Assembly (NCBI GenBank): GCA_013396635.1
Contig: WBMW01003957.1
Span: 203,598 to 267,597 of the forward strand
DNA: 64,000 nucleotides
Reading direction: 5' to 3'
Origin: Penelope pileata
Lineage: Eukaryota > Chordata > Aves > Galliformes > Cracidae
Below are positions 1 through 13,288 of the stretch, piece by piece. A program made the translations under genes and the position numbers. The number at the start of each line of letters is the position of its first letter. Positions within the stretch are counted from its first letter, which is position 1. The notes beneath the pieces were generated by a model. The model had not been told where the DNA came from and made no database searches. It worked only from the letters and a program-made list of their open reading frames with translations.

Positions 1-2784
1 CACAGAACATAACTGTGCCTGTTATTAGGCACAAAATACAGTTTCTCTCATGAGAGCTTTTTGGTTAAAACATGATAATGTTCTTTAACAGGTTAGAAGT
101 TTTTACCATTCCCTTTCACTGGAAATCAGGCTTTTCCACATGCTCCTTTCCTTAGCCTTTATCAGAAACAGTTATTACCCTGAATTCCACGAGTTAACGT
201 CATTTAGCATGAAGAAGGGCACTCATACATTGCTGTCCAATTCTATTTCATCTCCATACTTTCTAGATACTACATTGGGAAAGTTTCACAGTGACTAGCG
301 TCACTGGTTCTAGAGTCAAATATCATAAAATAAAGCTAAATATCAAAGCTAATGAATTCCATTCCAAGTACTCAAAAGCATATGTACACACACAATTACT
401 CTGAACTCCATACTGACACTGAAGTTACCTTGTGATAAGAAACAGTTTTCAGGATTTTTGCTGTGACTTACAGGTTTAAAGAACAGGTCATTATATGGCA
501 TAGTGATCAAAAGGGAAACAGGAAAGTTGACTTTAAGGGACAAGAGGCTGACAGAATTAAGAAAACCCTGGATGCTAAGCTCAGTACACCCCATGACCTA
601 ATGTGGCAGCACTTGCCCCTAGTAAACACTGTAAGTGAGGAACATAGCTATAACAAACAAGGAGAGGAGGGCATTATAACCTACCCCAGTAAAGCAACTA
701 CTTTTCCAGGTTGTGACTGAAAGCCAAACCAAGTTATCACATCATACAAGACTTGTCTTCTCAATACTAAAATATCAAAGTGTTTAGATACTGTCTTAAG
801 CTCAGACTTATTCTCAAACACCAAAATTTAAATCATCTCACTTTAAGTAGATTAACCCCATGTAAGAGAGTCCACACACAGTCCCATAGCTAAATTTCAA
901 TCACTGATATCTTTTGGTGAAAAGAAGCCTGTCTCCCTGTCCCTTTCGGAGTGCTCTTTTGGAATCCCAAAGGAAAAATATAAATACAAGCCCTGCTGCC
1001 AGAAAAAACAAACGACCCCTCTGACTTCTTGAATGAGTACAAAGTTTACTAAAAATGCTTTTCTTATTAAATATGCCATAGTCACATAAAGAACGTCTCT
1101 GATATCGATATTTACAACAGAGTTTGAAAAACCAGAATCACGATTTCTCTTTTAATAACCTGGATACTGGGTTCCCCAAGATGAAGGCTCATTTCTACCC
1201 TCCTTATTGTTCAGATTTAAAATGGTTCTGCTTAAACGAAACTCTTATCATCTCACCTCATAGCAGGTATTTAATATTTACTCAAAAAGGAAAATAAACT
1301 TATGTTTAAACATTAATTCCAAAACAAAAAAAAATGTCTTAGAGTGATACAGTCACCCTCTGGGAGTAGAGTAGAAATTTCACCAACTTAAGTCCTTCAT
1401 AGCAATGACTGAACTCCAAATCTAGTCACTCCAAACTGCTAGCTGATCCAAATGCAGGCTGCATTTCCCCTAGTATCTGGGCATTTTAAGGCTCAGACTT
1501 CATTGTCTGCAATGCTTGCAAACATTGCCTGAAGTCAGTATATGTGAAAAATCATATTCCTGTAGACCAATACATACGCAGATCAAAATTCTACAAAAAA
1601 TTGCTATCAAACCCTACAATATTGAGATGTTACTCCTCAGCAGTGGCTTAGGTGGTCCTGGAAATCACCAGGTATAGCCACAAAGAGATATATTCAAGGG
1701 AGGCAGAAAAGTATTATGCTTATGCAACCATGAGCTTTGCTAGCAGATCTTGCTAGCTCTGAATAAATGAGATTTGTCCTGCCTTATTTGGTCAGGATGG
1801 TAGGATGGTAAAGTCCAGGTGACAGTGGGTCATAAGAGCCTCAGATTGTCTGGAAGAGGGGAAGAACAAAAAACAAAAAAAACACTATCGCAGATTTGCC
1901 TCAGACACTTGTGGGTTGGTTTTTCTTTTTTTGGTGTGTTTTTTTTTTTTTTTTAAAAAAGCTCTATAAACACAGTAATAAAGTTTTAAAGATGACAGCT
2001 GAGGACAATGAGCAGATATGCTGAAACTGAGGAAAAAAGCAGAAGACTGGGTAATTGGCTTAAAAGCCACTAAGAAGATTTAGCTTTCTCTGCTGTTGTC
2101 AAAGTTTCTTCAAGCTTCAAATTGCAAAAAATGGTCTTAAATGACAGAAATACATTAATGCTTCAATTTATTTCGATTAACGCTATATTAAAGACATTAA
2201 AAAGTATATAATCCAAAATATATTAAGAAAAGCGTAAGATGCCAGTGGGCTAAGAAGAGTCTTGTTTGTAAGCTGGAGGCAACTGGGGACAGGTGGAAAA
2301 TCAGACCTGAATGGAATGCAATCATTTGCTGCACACTAATTTGCCATCAAGAATCTTGTACTTCTCTTGTTAAATACCATATTGCTAACATACTTTCTGC
2401 TGCTCTGAGAAGAGTGTGTATACAGACTCAGTTAAGTGCACTACTCAAATACTGTGTGAGATAAAATCAGCTTAAGAGATCCAGAGGAGGAATTTATGAA
2501 AGAATGGGCTGTCACTTGTTGTATGGGGAGATGTAAAAGTAAGACAGAGTGAAGGAAGCCTTCCCTGAACAAGTCATTTTAAGATGATTTTCTAAATAAC
2601 TAAAGTTCTGTATTTTTATAATGCTGAAAATCTGATAGTTTCATACCATACAATGCCCTTCACAGAACACCAATACTGAAAGCTTAGGACTCCAGATCTC
2701 TGTATTCATAATTTAGTTTTTAAAATACTCAAGTGTATTTTAGACGTAATTCAAGAAGTAATCACTAACTAAAACTCAAGTTAC
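1..2784. other. ARID4B intron (3' of the chromo-barrel exon)
   Basis: No exon of the expected continuation (RYDEW...) is visible, so the intron runs off the left edge. It holds a 16-T run at 1939-1954 and otherwise AT-rich unique sequence. Short open frames here do not resemble known proteins. Confidence 0.85.
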
Positions 2785-3036
2785 CTCACGTTCCATCCAC
2801 AGTAGTGCACCAAGTAAAGGACTTCTCCACCTTCGATGTCAGAATCTTTAATACTAGCTTCGTACATTTTTTGATTTTTCCCTCTTCCATACCGCACTTG
2901 GACTTTCATGCCTGGTGGATAGCATTCATACTCTTCTTCCTCAATGTTATTGCTGTCTTCTTCCTCCTCCTCCTCCTCTTCTTCCTCCTCCTCTGCTTCT
3001 TCTTCATCTTCATCTTCTTCCTTATTCGTGTCATCT
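2785..3036 (-). CDS. ARID4B: ARID4B coding exon: poly-Glu run and chromo-barrel domain
   Basis: A 252-nt exon encodes DDTNKEEDEDEEEA, twelve Glu, DSNNIEEEEYECYPPG, then the chromo-barrel up to LVHYCGWNVR (visible residues 528-611). The acceptor is tttcaag and the donor AG|gtaact. Using an AG two bases further in would bring a stop at once, so the acceptor is certain. The chromo-barrel reads methyl-lysine marks in related proteins. Aromatic residues Y (MYEAS), Y/W (HYCGWN) are present, and the last strand (YDEW) should sit on the next exon, left of the window. Exon length is a multiple of three and both ends are phase 2, so skipping would not break the frame. Confidence 0.96.
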
Positions 3037-3601
3037 CTTGAAAGGTTTAAAAAATTGTAGAGTTAATATGAGATACTTCATAAGCTTTTCAGTTCCAAAC
3101 CACATATATTGATAAATATTGTGGATGCATTAGAGACTGGGAAACAGAAGACTCCAACTATGTGAAACTGTACTAGGTGCGATTATTATCAGCAAAATAG
3201 GATACAGCAATACACACAAAATCCAGTGATTGTAAGGTGCAAAAATGGCTTGCCCTGCAGAAAAAAAAAGTCATCTATCAAAATCTGTATGAGCAGAAGT
3301 TGTTCAAACTCATCTTTATATGATCCTTCATGCAAGTCCCCGTAATTTTTTTCTCCAAACTCATCATTCTCAATATAAAGAAAGTTTCCTAAATTCCTTT
3401 TTTTCAACCCAGTTTTACAAGTACTTCTTGAAACTTGATTGTAAAAAAGCAAGGATCTTTTGGAGAAGCAGTTCTCTCTCTTAATACTTGGATGTGAGAG
3501 CAACCAAAACTGGATTTTAGAGGAAAAACAAAAATCCCCACCCTATATGGAATTACTTAGCAAATCAAGAAACCTGTACTAACTCATGACCTTGTCATTA
3601 C

Positions 3602-3625
3602 TTGCCAATTATATTGCCAATTATA
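3602..3625. repeat. Tandem duplication, 12 bp x 2
   Basis: The unit ttgccaattata is repeated exactly. It lies about 570 bp from the chromo-barrel exon, in the intron. Confidence 0.93.
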
Positions 3626-4409
3626 TCAAACGTCTTCTAACTTTAAATTAAACTTGCATTTAATTATTGCAAAAATACACAAGCAGGTGTTCACTGTTTT
3701 CAAAAGAAAGCTAATTCTAAATAGCTGTTTAGAAATTTAGATCAATTTTCAGAAGCACTAAGAACTCACAAATCTTGCTGGTCCCTGTCAGTGGCAGCCA
3801 TGGGCTGCTCCATAGTTCTGAAAACAATTTCCAACCAGCTTAAAGAGGCAAAGTCACAGCAGTTAACGGGGAAAGTATCTTTTAAATAGCTTTACAAAAC
3901 ATTAGTGGCCCTCACAACTCTAATCCCACTCTGTGCAACACAGAACAGAGTAGGGCTCCTTACTAAATTCGCAATAACCACAGATCACTAATAATTTAAA
4001 ACTTGGGACACGGAACGGATACTTGGATGTATTTATAAACTAGGTAAGAAGAGATAATGCTGCTCCAAGTCTGATTGACACCTATGAAGTTAACCTCACA
4101 GATATAAAAGTTCCTATCTAATGATCTAAATCTTTTCATGAAATTTTCAGTAGAAAATACTCAGATAAACCAAGCTTGACCTCTCCGAAAGGATCAAAGA
4201 ACATTTTAATTATTCAAATGCTTATAAGTAAAATTTCCATATTATTTAAATAGCTGTCAAAAGAGAATGAGACAAGCTAAACTCAACTCTAGCATAACTA
4301 CAATGACTTAATGAAATTACTTCAGACCTGAATATTGCCATATATACATGTGCAATACAACAAGACAAATGCTAGAACTCCCACTCTTTATTAGCTACAA
4401 CCAAACAGT

Positions 4410-4448
4410 AAAAAAAAAAAAAAAAGAAAAAAGAAAAAGAAAAAAAAG
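4410..4448. repeat. A-rich low-complexity tract
   Basis: About 39 bases are almost entirely A with a few G. It could be the tail of a decayed retroelement, but no body is recognised on either side. Confidence 0.9.
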
Positions 4449-7400
4449 CATCCATGCAACAAATATGTTGCATGGTCCAGTTTTGTTCTGCAAGGCCAAA
4501 ATTTTTAGTTATGTACTTTGAGGGGTATTTCACAACTAAGCTGAAAACTGCAACATAAATGAATGAGCCTTGAAAGCTTATTTCATCTCCACTGCACATT
4601 ATGTGGCAACATCGCCTTCCCAGAGAAATCACTAATAAAACTCCTCAAAAGCTGTTATAAGAGTCCTATATAGACTTCTGCAGCACAAAACATCAGCCAG
4701 CATGCTCATAAATTAAGCTCTGTGGCACTAAATCAAAGACCCTAGCTAGTTTCACTTAGCTTTTGAATGACAACAAATGTTAAGAGCTATCGCTGCTCTG
4801 AGAACAAAATGAGTTTTTGATTTCCCACTACTGAAGAGACTCTCCAGAACTGCAATAAAAACAAATTTTGGCTTCCTCTCCCTCCCCCCCTTTCAAGGAC
4901 GAGTGGTACAATCCTTGAATGCAAAGAATGGCCTATGAGGGAGACCCAGGATCTTCCAGAGACTGGCAAATATAGTGCCAGTGGCTCTTTTTGGAAGCTG
5001 AACAAGTTTGGAGTCTCTCTCCAAGAAACACTCCACGACTTTCCAAGTGTCTCAACAGATACTTTGTTTTTTTAAATGAAGACTCACGATGATACCAGGA
5101 CTTCTCCGGGAGACATGTGAAACTCTCACTGTAAACTTGAGAAACTTGGATGGTCTAGCGGATGTGAAGAGTGGACTGTACGCAGGTGGAGGGAAATGTC
5201 AGAAGCAAAAGCAAAATAGAAGCAGAAATGGTTGCAATTTTTTAAAAACACTGTTCTAAGGAATGCTTTGGTTAGCAATCCTAACCTGGAGATGCTAGGA
5301 AACCAAACAAAAGCAGAGTACATTCATCATCTTGGAGCAGAAAAACCTGCATACTCACATAGCTCCTGGAACAAAAAAAAAGCATATTCCAGTGGTTGCA
5401 AGGAAGAAAAGATATCTTGTTTTACAAGGCCATAAAAAGCTCAAATCTGGCAGTGCAGATGAAGTTATGACTGCCATGGAACAGAAGTTTGTAAGAGAAA
5501 ATTGTGATTGTAGCCATCCAGCATGCACAGTAATGACCTCATTTATCCCTTTATATATGCATGAGTGTATTAGATTTCTTTCAATGCCATTTAGTCAAAA
5601 CCCCATTAAAAAAAAAGGAAAGGAAACAAGCCTCTTGACAGCAGATAATAATTGTCAACTTAAATAAATAATAAAAGATACCAAGCAGTATTTGCCACAA
5701 AGCTGAAACAATTTGGATGGCCCAAGCAGCAGTTGATGAAAGAAGGCAGCAGCAGATGCGCATGCAAACTGTACAAGAGACATAGGAATACAAGTGTAAC
5801 TGTGTTCCAGAAATTAAAAAAAAAAGCACCAGAAAGCTTATCAGGAGGAGAAAGAAGCATTTCCATTTATGACCCTGGACAAAAGGAATACCCTGACACT
5901 ATCACCCACCGAATGGGAGTAAACCCTCAGAATTAGGAGCTACAAGTGAGAATGCAACAACACTTGTTAAAACAAAATCAAATCATTAAAGCACTTAGGT
6001 AATACAAATATTGCATATCATTAGATCCAAAGGACAATCTGAAATAGTTAACAAGCTAAAAATAATTCAAATGTTCAAAAACATATATGCATACAGCAAG
6101 AATTAACACCAAACCCATGGCATGGGTAAGTATGCCAACAAACATTAATAGATGAAACAGCACGAGCTATCACACCATGGAAGGAACTGCAGCAACATGC
6201 AAGCTTATCTCACCCCTCAGACTCTGGGGCAAACTACAGCACCTTCCCAGAGGCCAGGTGAAGCCATGAGGCAGGGTGCAGCTGGCAACACCAGCCCTGC
6301 CTCCCAGGATCCCCACCCTGCACCAGCCCCAGCCCTGTTCCAGCATGCAGCGTGCTGGGGCACATGGCAGGTGAGACAGCAAACAATGCTTTTCAGGGTT
6401 GTTCTAAAACTTGAGGAAGCAAGATTATTTCAATTATTGGTTCAATTAAGTCATTACAGTTAATTGAACCACTAGCAGAAATAAACTCTGGTGTAATTGA
6501 CACTAAGTTCAGCAATTAGCTTCTATTTTTATCCCCTGCTCCCACCTTCTTCTCATCCTAGGATATTATTTAACCTCTACTTCACCATAACACAGAGCTG
6601 GAAAATGTCAGGTCTTCATCCTTCGACTTTCTCAATCACAGTAGCATTAAGATGCCATGAAGTTTAAACATGGAAGCCATTAAGACCTGTATTTCTGCCA
6701 TGACACCGAAATCTATTTAATTAATAATATTAACAAAACTAAGAAAAAAAAAAGCTACCAATGTTCTTCTTCACTGGAAAGCTGCAAAGAAAACCTACAA
6801 TAAAAGTTCCAAAGGCTTCTGCCTACAGCCAAAGAAAATCTGAACAAATGCATGGCTGTGGCCCATCGCTCTGAGGGAAGAAGAAAGGCACTAACTCAGT
6901 CGGAATCACATCACAGAGAAGAGGTCAGTGTGCTTCAACCACGCAAGCATGTGCTATGAAAAAGTCTCCTCTACTGCTGCGGAGAAGAGAAATGGAAGAA
7001 CCCCGTGTTATTGCTTCTAAACATTCAGCCAAGTTTGTAAGGTACTTTGAATCACCAAAGGGAGAAATGGATGGTCCAAAAACCTGGCTGAGTACAGCAC
7101 TTTTCATTTTTATGGCATGGGTTCACACACAGCATGAGAACACCTAGTATTTGATGAATAGGGCTCTCCCAAGCACATTTGTCTCAGCAACAGCTATCGT
7201 GGTTAATAACATCCACAGTGACCATAAGCTATGTAAAATGTGCTGTCAGAACCGCTTTTGCCACATCAGAGAAGCCTCCCTCCCATTCAGGAGGAGGCAG
7301 ACCGGTACATTTACACTGCCACTGCCCACACGGTTATTGTGCCATTAGCAATTCACTGCAGTAAGAAAAGCAGGTAGTACACAGATGTATGCATCACTGC

Positions 7401-8555
7401 ATATTCTACATTAAGAAAAGAACTAGACATTGTTTCTCAAAACATGACTGTGCAGAAACTCCCTTCTTAGTATAGTTGGCAGCTGGAGTACACAAACGTA
7501 ACATGCATTGCAGTACAGCACAGAAATATGTTCCTATAAACGAAACTACATAAGGACACTGCTTATAAATGCATTTTTTGCATACACACCAACAGTCTAA
7601 GATTCAGAACAGATGTTCACACCAACTGTGCAACGAACAAGATGCATTTCTCTGCCTTCTGACAAGCTAAATAAGTTATTCCGTACAAACCTAAATTGGA
7701 CCAGAGAAAGCTACCTCAATATATACTTCACAACACCAATCTAGAAGCTGAGATATGTCTTCTGTATCAAATCTCTTCTCCAAAACATTTTAACCTTGCT
7801 GGTAACATTTTAGATTCACCACTACACTGGTCTGAAGCATCATTATAACAGATAGAGAATTGAAGAAAGCACTGCCTCTAACAACCTGTTATCTGCAGTT
7901 GGTTAAATTGAGCGTCTGACTATTACATAACCTTGTTGTAAATCACTTTCAAAAAAAATCCCCATCAAGTGTTTCCAGAAAATTTCTTTTACCTGTCTGG
8001 TGAAGGGTAAAATCCCCTCACCAGCACAGCAGGCAGTCACTCTACCCTACCAGGGTAGTAAAGCCCAGCAAAATCTTTAACATAAACCAATGCCCATCTA
8101 CCTCAGTTCTCAACTCCTGCTTTCCTAACTCCCCTCTCCACTGCTTACAGGGGAGAAAATCCTACTAATACTTGTAAAAATGTGTAACAAATCAAAGATT
8201 AAGACTTTTTCCTTGCTTATGTGTGAAAGTTTTAACTCAGTTCAAGACTATCAGCAGAAGAGCCTTAGCATTTTCTCCTTTTGATGCTGTCACAACAGGA
8301 TGGTCCCAGAAAACTGTACAAACAAGACCTGAACATGGCAGTAAGAGACAAGCAGAAGTATTTAGGTTTCTAAATCGTATTATGAAACAAGTGTTCATGC
8401 ATTCCTTGGATGAATCCAGAAAGAAAGCACCACAACAAAACTTCTTGCAATCCTTCTGTACCGTTACTGAGATCACTTCAAAGAAAATTGCCTCATCACC
8501 TCAAAAATCAAAGCACTACCAACATAAAGTCCGATATATATATATTTAAATAAGC

Positions 8556-9007
8556 ACCGGAGGTGGAAGGCTGCCGTTTGGAGTCCTACACGACGAGTTG
8601 CAGAAGCTACAGAAGGTAAAGGCGAATCGAGCCAATTTGCAGAAGTGAAGGCCATCCAGCTGGCTTTAGATATTGCTGAACGAGAGAAGTGGCCAGTGCT
8701 CTACCTCTACACTGACTCATGGATGGTGGCAAATGCCTTGTGGGGGTGGTTACAGCAATGGAAGCAGAACAACTGGCAGCGCAGAGGCAAACCCATTTGG
8801 GCCGCTGCACTGTGGAAAGACATTGCTGCCCGGTTGGAGAACATGACTGTAAAAGTGCGTCATGTAGATGCCCACGTGCCCAAGAGGCGTGCCACCGAGG
8901 AACATCGGAACAACCAGCAGGTGGATCGTGCCGCCAGGATTGAAGTGGCTCAGGTAGATATGGACTGGCAACATAAGGGTGAGTTATTTCTAGCTCGGTG
9001 GGCCCAT
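8556..9007 (+). mobile_element. Endogenous retrovirus pol fragment: RNase H region
   Basis: A continuous open frame on the plus strand, antisense to ARID4B, encodes the RNase H end of a retroviral Pol. Visible signs are AEVKAIQLAL (catalytic Glu), LYLYTDSWMVANALWGW (Asp) and NNQQVDRAA (last Asp of the D-E-D-D set). A helix-rich tail runs to RWAH, where the assembly gap begins. The first Asp would lie just upstream, where the element is broken off abruptly at about 8556. No LTR is recognisable on the left. No stop or frameshift is present in about 150 codons, so the copy is fairly recent. The class (ERVL-like or another avian lineage) is not certain. Confidence 0.88.
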
Positions 9008-9450
9008 NNNNNNNNNNNNNNNNNNNNNNNNNNNNNNNNNNNNNNNNNNNNNNNNNNNNNNNNNNNNNNNNNNNNNNNNNNNNNNNNNNNNNNNNNNNNN
9101 NNNNNNNNNNNNNNNNNNNNNNNNNNNNNNNNNNNNNNNNNNNNNNNNNNNNNNNNNNNNNNNNNNNNNNNNNNNNNNNNNNNNNNNNNNNNNNNNNNNN
9201 NNNNNNNNNNNNNNNNNNNNNNNNNNNNNNNNNNNNNNNNNNNNNNNNNNNNNNNNNNNNNNNNNNNNNNNNNNNNNNNNNNNNNNNNNNNNNNNNNNNN
9301 NNNNNNNNNNNNNNNNNNNNNNNNNNNNNNNNNNNNNNNNNNNNNNNNNNNNNNNNNNNNNNNNNNNNNNNNNNNNNNNNNNNNNNNNNNNNNNNNNNNN
9401 NNNNNNNNNNNNNNNNNNNNNNNNNNNNNNNNNNNNNNNNNNNNNNNNNN
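9008..9450. other. Assembly gap (443 N)
   Basis: A run of N directly follows the retroviral RNase H fragment. It probably hides the continuation (integrase part and perhaps an LTR). The true length may differ from the number of Ns. Sequence right of the gap looks unique. Confidence 0.99.
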
Positions 9451-9672
9451 AGGGATTATCTTTCAGATTTTGAGCATTTAATCTTTCAGTTCGATATAAC
9501 ATTCTTAACAGTTGCCTATCTGTCTCAGATGCTTAAAACTTTGAAAAATACCACACTCAGTGTTAATCACCTGGGAAAAAAGTTTCTTGCTAGTTGGCAG
9601 TTAACCTACTCTTCAGTTCATAAACTGCATCTACATTACATTTTCCAACTCTCATACTTTTGAATCATTTGC

Positions 9673-9707
9673 TTTTTTTTTTTTTTTTTTTTAAGAAAAA
9701 AAAAAAA
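9673..9707. repeat. Poly-T followed by poly-A (hairpin-capable)
   Basis: About 20 T, a short AAG spacer and about 12 A form a potential T/A hairpin. It lies 220 bp right of the 443-bp gap, with a single N nearby at 9733. Confidence 0.9.
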
Positions 9708-11121
9708 CTTCAATTAGGGACAACATTACAAGNTCCACTAGGCTTCTAGCCTCAGTCTCTTGGGAACACATTTATGTTCAGCTGTCTAGAAAGCTCATGG
9801 TGCAGAAAAGCAACTCTTAGTTGCTCTTACAAACTCTTACAAAAAACGGCACCAAGTACAGCATGCTACGTCTAAAACCAATTTACCAGGAACTTCTGAA
9901 GAAGGATCTTAAACTTTCCTATTTATTGGCTAAGAAAGAATGTAAATTGGGGAAAAAAGGTCTATAAAAGGTATTACAAAGCCATTTTCATAAAGCTCTC
10001 TCTGGACAGATCCCTGAGCTGAGAAAGAACACATTACAAAAAGAAGCAATACATCTCCCAAAGCCATCCAAAAGCAGCTGACTGGTGAGGTGGCCTTTTC
10101 ATGCTGTTAAAAGACTAGGCTGCACAAAACAGCATTTAGCACATGCATCTTCCACAGGCCACGTAAACACAGGATCAGCATCTACAGAAACACACAGAAC
10201 AAGGAGTAAGCTGCCTCTGGCACTACTCTCAGCATTCAGAGTTACTCAAGTAGCTAAGATGCACACAGACACTCAGGGAAGAGAGAAAGAGAACCGCAGT
10301 TGGAACCACTTTTCTTCCTCTTTATCACACTGTTAAAACTCTGTGCAGAAGGGCTCATAGGGGTTACATGGAAACAGTGCTATCTGAAGGGGTTGAGATG
10401 GATGACAATGCAGAAAATAAAGCCTCTGGAAATAAAACACAGCCCTGGCTTCCAGTAGTATGCCCTGAGATTGCACAGCTGGGAATTAGATCCAATCCAT
10501 CCAACAAATTCTGCATGTAACCCCGAAGTTTTTCTGTCCTCTTGCATATACATGAAAAGAAGCTACATGAAAATACATCTACAGAATATCCATCCCAGAC
10601 ATGTAAATTCAAAGAGCAACTCTATGAATTTGCTTTATATAATACTAGATTTCATTTGTCCGGCTATTTGGTTAGTACTGCGAAAGACAAATGGTCAATA
10701 TTTTAAAAATCAATTTCAGGAGTACACCGAGGGAAAAAAAATACCAGTCTACAGTGATATTTTGTGATTAGCTTTCAATCTACAAAAATGCATTTTTCAT
10801 TTTGTATGTTACTTCAACACAGAACTCAAACCCCAGTACTTTTCCCCTTCCATAAGGGGAGATGTTTCTATCTAGTAGAATGTCCTCACCTGCACACCAG
10901 GCTCACAAAAACTTCTTACTGCTTATACCATAAGATTTTTTTCTTGAAGTATTTAGGATGTAAGCTGTGAAGAATTTAAAAATGATTCTGACAAAGTACA
11001 AAATCCTACCAGTCTCTAGGAAAAACACCAAAAGAAATCAAGCTAACAGCACTACTACAGGAATGCTGCTTATAAATGCTGAAGCTACCAACTACTACAA
11101 GACTTGCATTTTAATGTGTTT

Positions 11122-11183
11122 AATCACAGAATTGTAGGGGTTGAAAGGGACCTCAAGAGACCATCGAGTCCAACCCCCCATGA
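11122..11183 (-). repeat. CR1 LINE 3'-end fragment, antisense
   Basis: The string cacagaattgtaggggttg followed by gaaagggacctcaagagacc and gagtccaacccccc is the reverse of the typical CR1 3' terminus. Only about 60 bp can be recognised before unique sequence resumes. It lies in the 10-kb intron between the linker exon and the chromo-barrel exon. Confidence 0.85.
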
Positions 11184-13115
11184 TTTAAGTTATTTCATGA
11201 AAATATATCCCCCAGCAACAACCAATACAATCCATCCAAGAGATGGATTTCTAAAGTCAAGTTTCCTATTCTATTTTAAGCAACTTGCTTAACTTTTCAT
11301 GAATCACAACAGCAAAATACTAGTTCCAAGAGTCTTCGCTGGATGAGTACAGAGAAGCAGAAAAAACCTAGCTGAATTACCACCAGATGAACTGGGGAAA
11401 ATTAAGAGGAAATATCTTTTGATTTTATAAAGGAAAAACCAAGAAAAGACACAACATTCTTATTGTCATATTTGACCCAAATGGACATGAACTTAAAAGC
11501 AAAACCAAAAACCCAGACAATTATGAAGAACAACTAAATGCAGCTTTATAGCACCACAGTTACATTTTAAGCCACTCTTATTTCCAAATAAAAGCACTAA
11601 ATAACATAAGTGTGTACACACACATTATTTAGGGATCTTTAAAACCTGCTTTCTCTCAGCAGTGCAAAGATTTCCATCTATTCAGTTAAATATTTTGAAA
11701 GTATTGTAAAATTAGTAATTCAATATTTTTGAAAATTCAGAAAACCTGTTGCACTACCATTTATCTAGCTCCTCTTAAAAAATGGCATACATAAAATCCC
11801 AGCAACCAGTCTGCTAAAAAATGACAGTCACCTAGGACACAAGTGAAATCACACGCAGAGTAAAAGGCTCTTAGCTACAGAGTTCAGGTAAACCTGACTT
11901 TCCTTGCTACCCTGCATTTCTGAGTTATACAAATTTCCAGTGGAGTTACACTGAAAATAGGTTCACTGACGAACATTTTACAACAGATTCTGAAAGAATC
12001 CTCCTATGTGCACATCAAAACTCTGAAACCCAGGAACTATTACAAATGACCTTGGAAATCAACACACTGAGCTACAACACTCTGGTAAGACTTTTAATGG
12101 GACAGAACAAACAATAACAGTCACTGATATTTAGATGGAAGATAGTTCATCTATGAAATCTAGCAAAGAACAGTGGAATTAACATGAGAATTTAGTGGTC
12201 AGGCAACAGCTGCTATTTAGCGTACATAAACATTCCTGAGACAGCTTCTGGCAAAAATGTAAAGTGTAATTATCTCTTTCCCTCCTAAAAAAGCTTCTCA
12301 TTAAGCAGCTGCTATTGTTTTCTGTTACAGAAAAGATACTCAGATAAAATAGACCTTTCACATGTGACCCACAACAGCCATTTCTGTTCTTACTCACTTG
12401 AAATCATACTGCACAAGGGTTCTAAATGTAAGAATATGAACTATTAACACACTGAGAATTAGTGAGAACTACAAATTGTTTTAAGTTTTTTCTTTTTAAG
12501 AATCTGGCTGACAAAAAATGTCTTTTTTTTTTTGCACTGAAACGTGAAAAGCTGCTGATTCTATAACTACAGCTACCTGCATGCATTTTATCCATTGAGG
12601 TAATCAAGATGATCACAGCCATGTAATAGATCTCTTACTTTCAAAATTTAATGTCTAAAGGACTGCACAAGAGTCTCCTGCCAGGGTCATCCCCCATCAG
12701 TGGCAAAGTTGTTACTAAATGTTGCAAGGTCCTTCTCTCTCTTCCCGTGTTACCCAGGATACACAGCTGTCCAAGGACAAAACCCAGCAACAAAGTTGAA
12801 AAGACAAATACTACTCACAATGACTGCAATATTTTTGTCCTAAGAGAGATTTATACATTCTATTGTTTGTTCCACTTACAAATATTGGTCCCGGATCTTT
12901 TAAAAGCTTCATATAAAAAACTTTTATTTTATATTTTTAATTAGACCCACTAACTTCAGCAGCACTAACCATAAGAAAGTTAGGAACATACAGGTCTCCA
13001 AAAGGTAGGAGTCTAATCACATCAGGGAAGTCTGATTTGAAGTTCAAATAACAAGAGTAAAAGTTAATGAGCACCCATCAGATGGTTTTATCTGATTACA
13101 GACAGAGTAACTTAC

Positions 13116-13288
13116 CCTGATTTTTCTTTTTCGTCAGCCTCTGCATTTATGGTAGAATTTTCCATTTCTTTAATCTTTTCTTCCTCTTTATCTTCTAATT
13201 TGGTTTCATCTTCAGTTTTGATTACATTCAAGTCCTTTTCTTGGTCAGGCTGAGTATACACAGAATCTGGCAAATTTTTTTTGTTTCC
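13116..13288 (-). CDS. ARID4B: ARID4B coding exon: charged linker
   Basis: A 173-nt exon begins GNKKNLPDSVYTQPDQEKDL and ends ADEKEKSG (visible residues 471-527 plus two bases). The acceptor is ccttag and the donor GG|gtaagt. It aligns with human GSKKNLLESIPTHSDQEKEV and ends at the same SGD junction. No domain is known here. The composition (Lys, Glu, Asp, few hydrophobics) points to a disordered spacer between ARID and chromo-barrel. Confidence 0.94.

Larger units (their letters stand above)
3037..13115. other. Large ARID4B intron (about 10 kb)
   Basis: This is the largest intron between placed coding exons. It carries the retroviral fragment, the 443-bp gap, the small CR1 piece and several homopolymer tracts. 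There is also a GC-richer patch at about 6200-6380 without recognisable coding content. An open frame of 111 codons at 5332-5667 on the plus strand resembles no protein I know. I see no further ARID4B exon, and none is expected from the protein. Confidence 0.85.
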
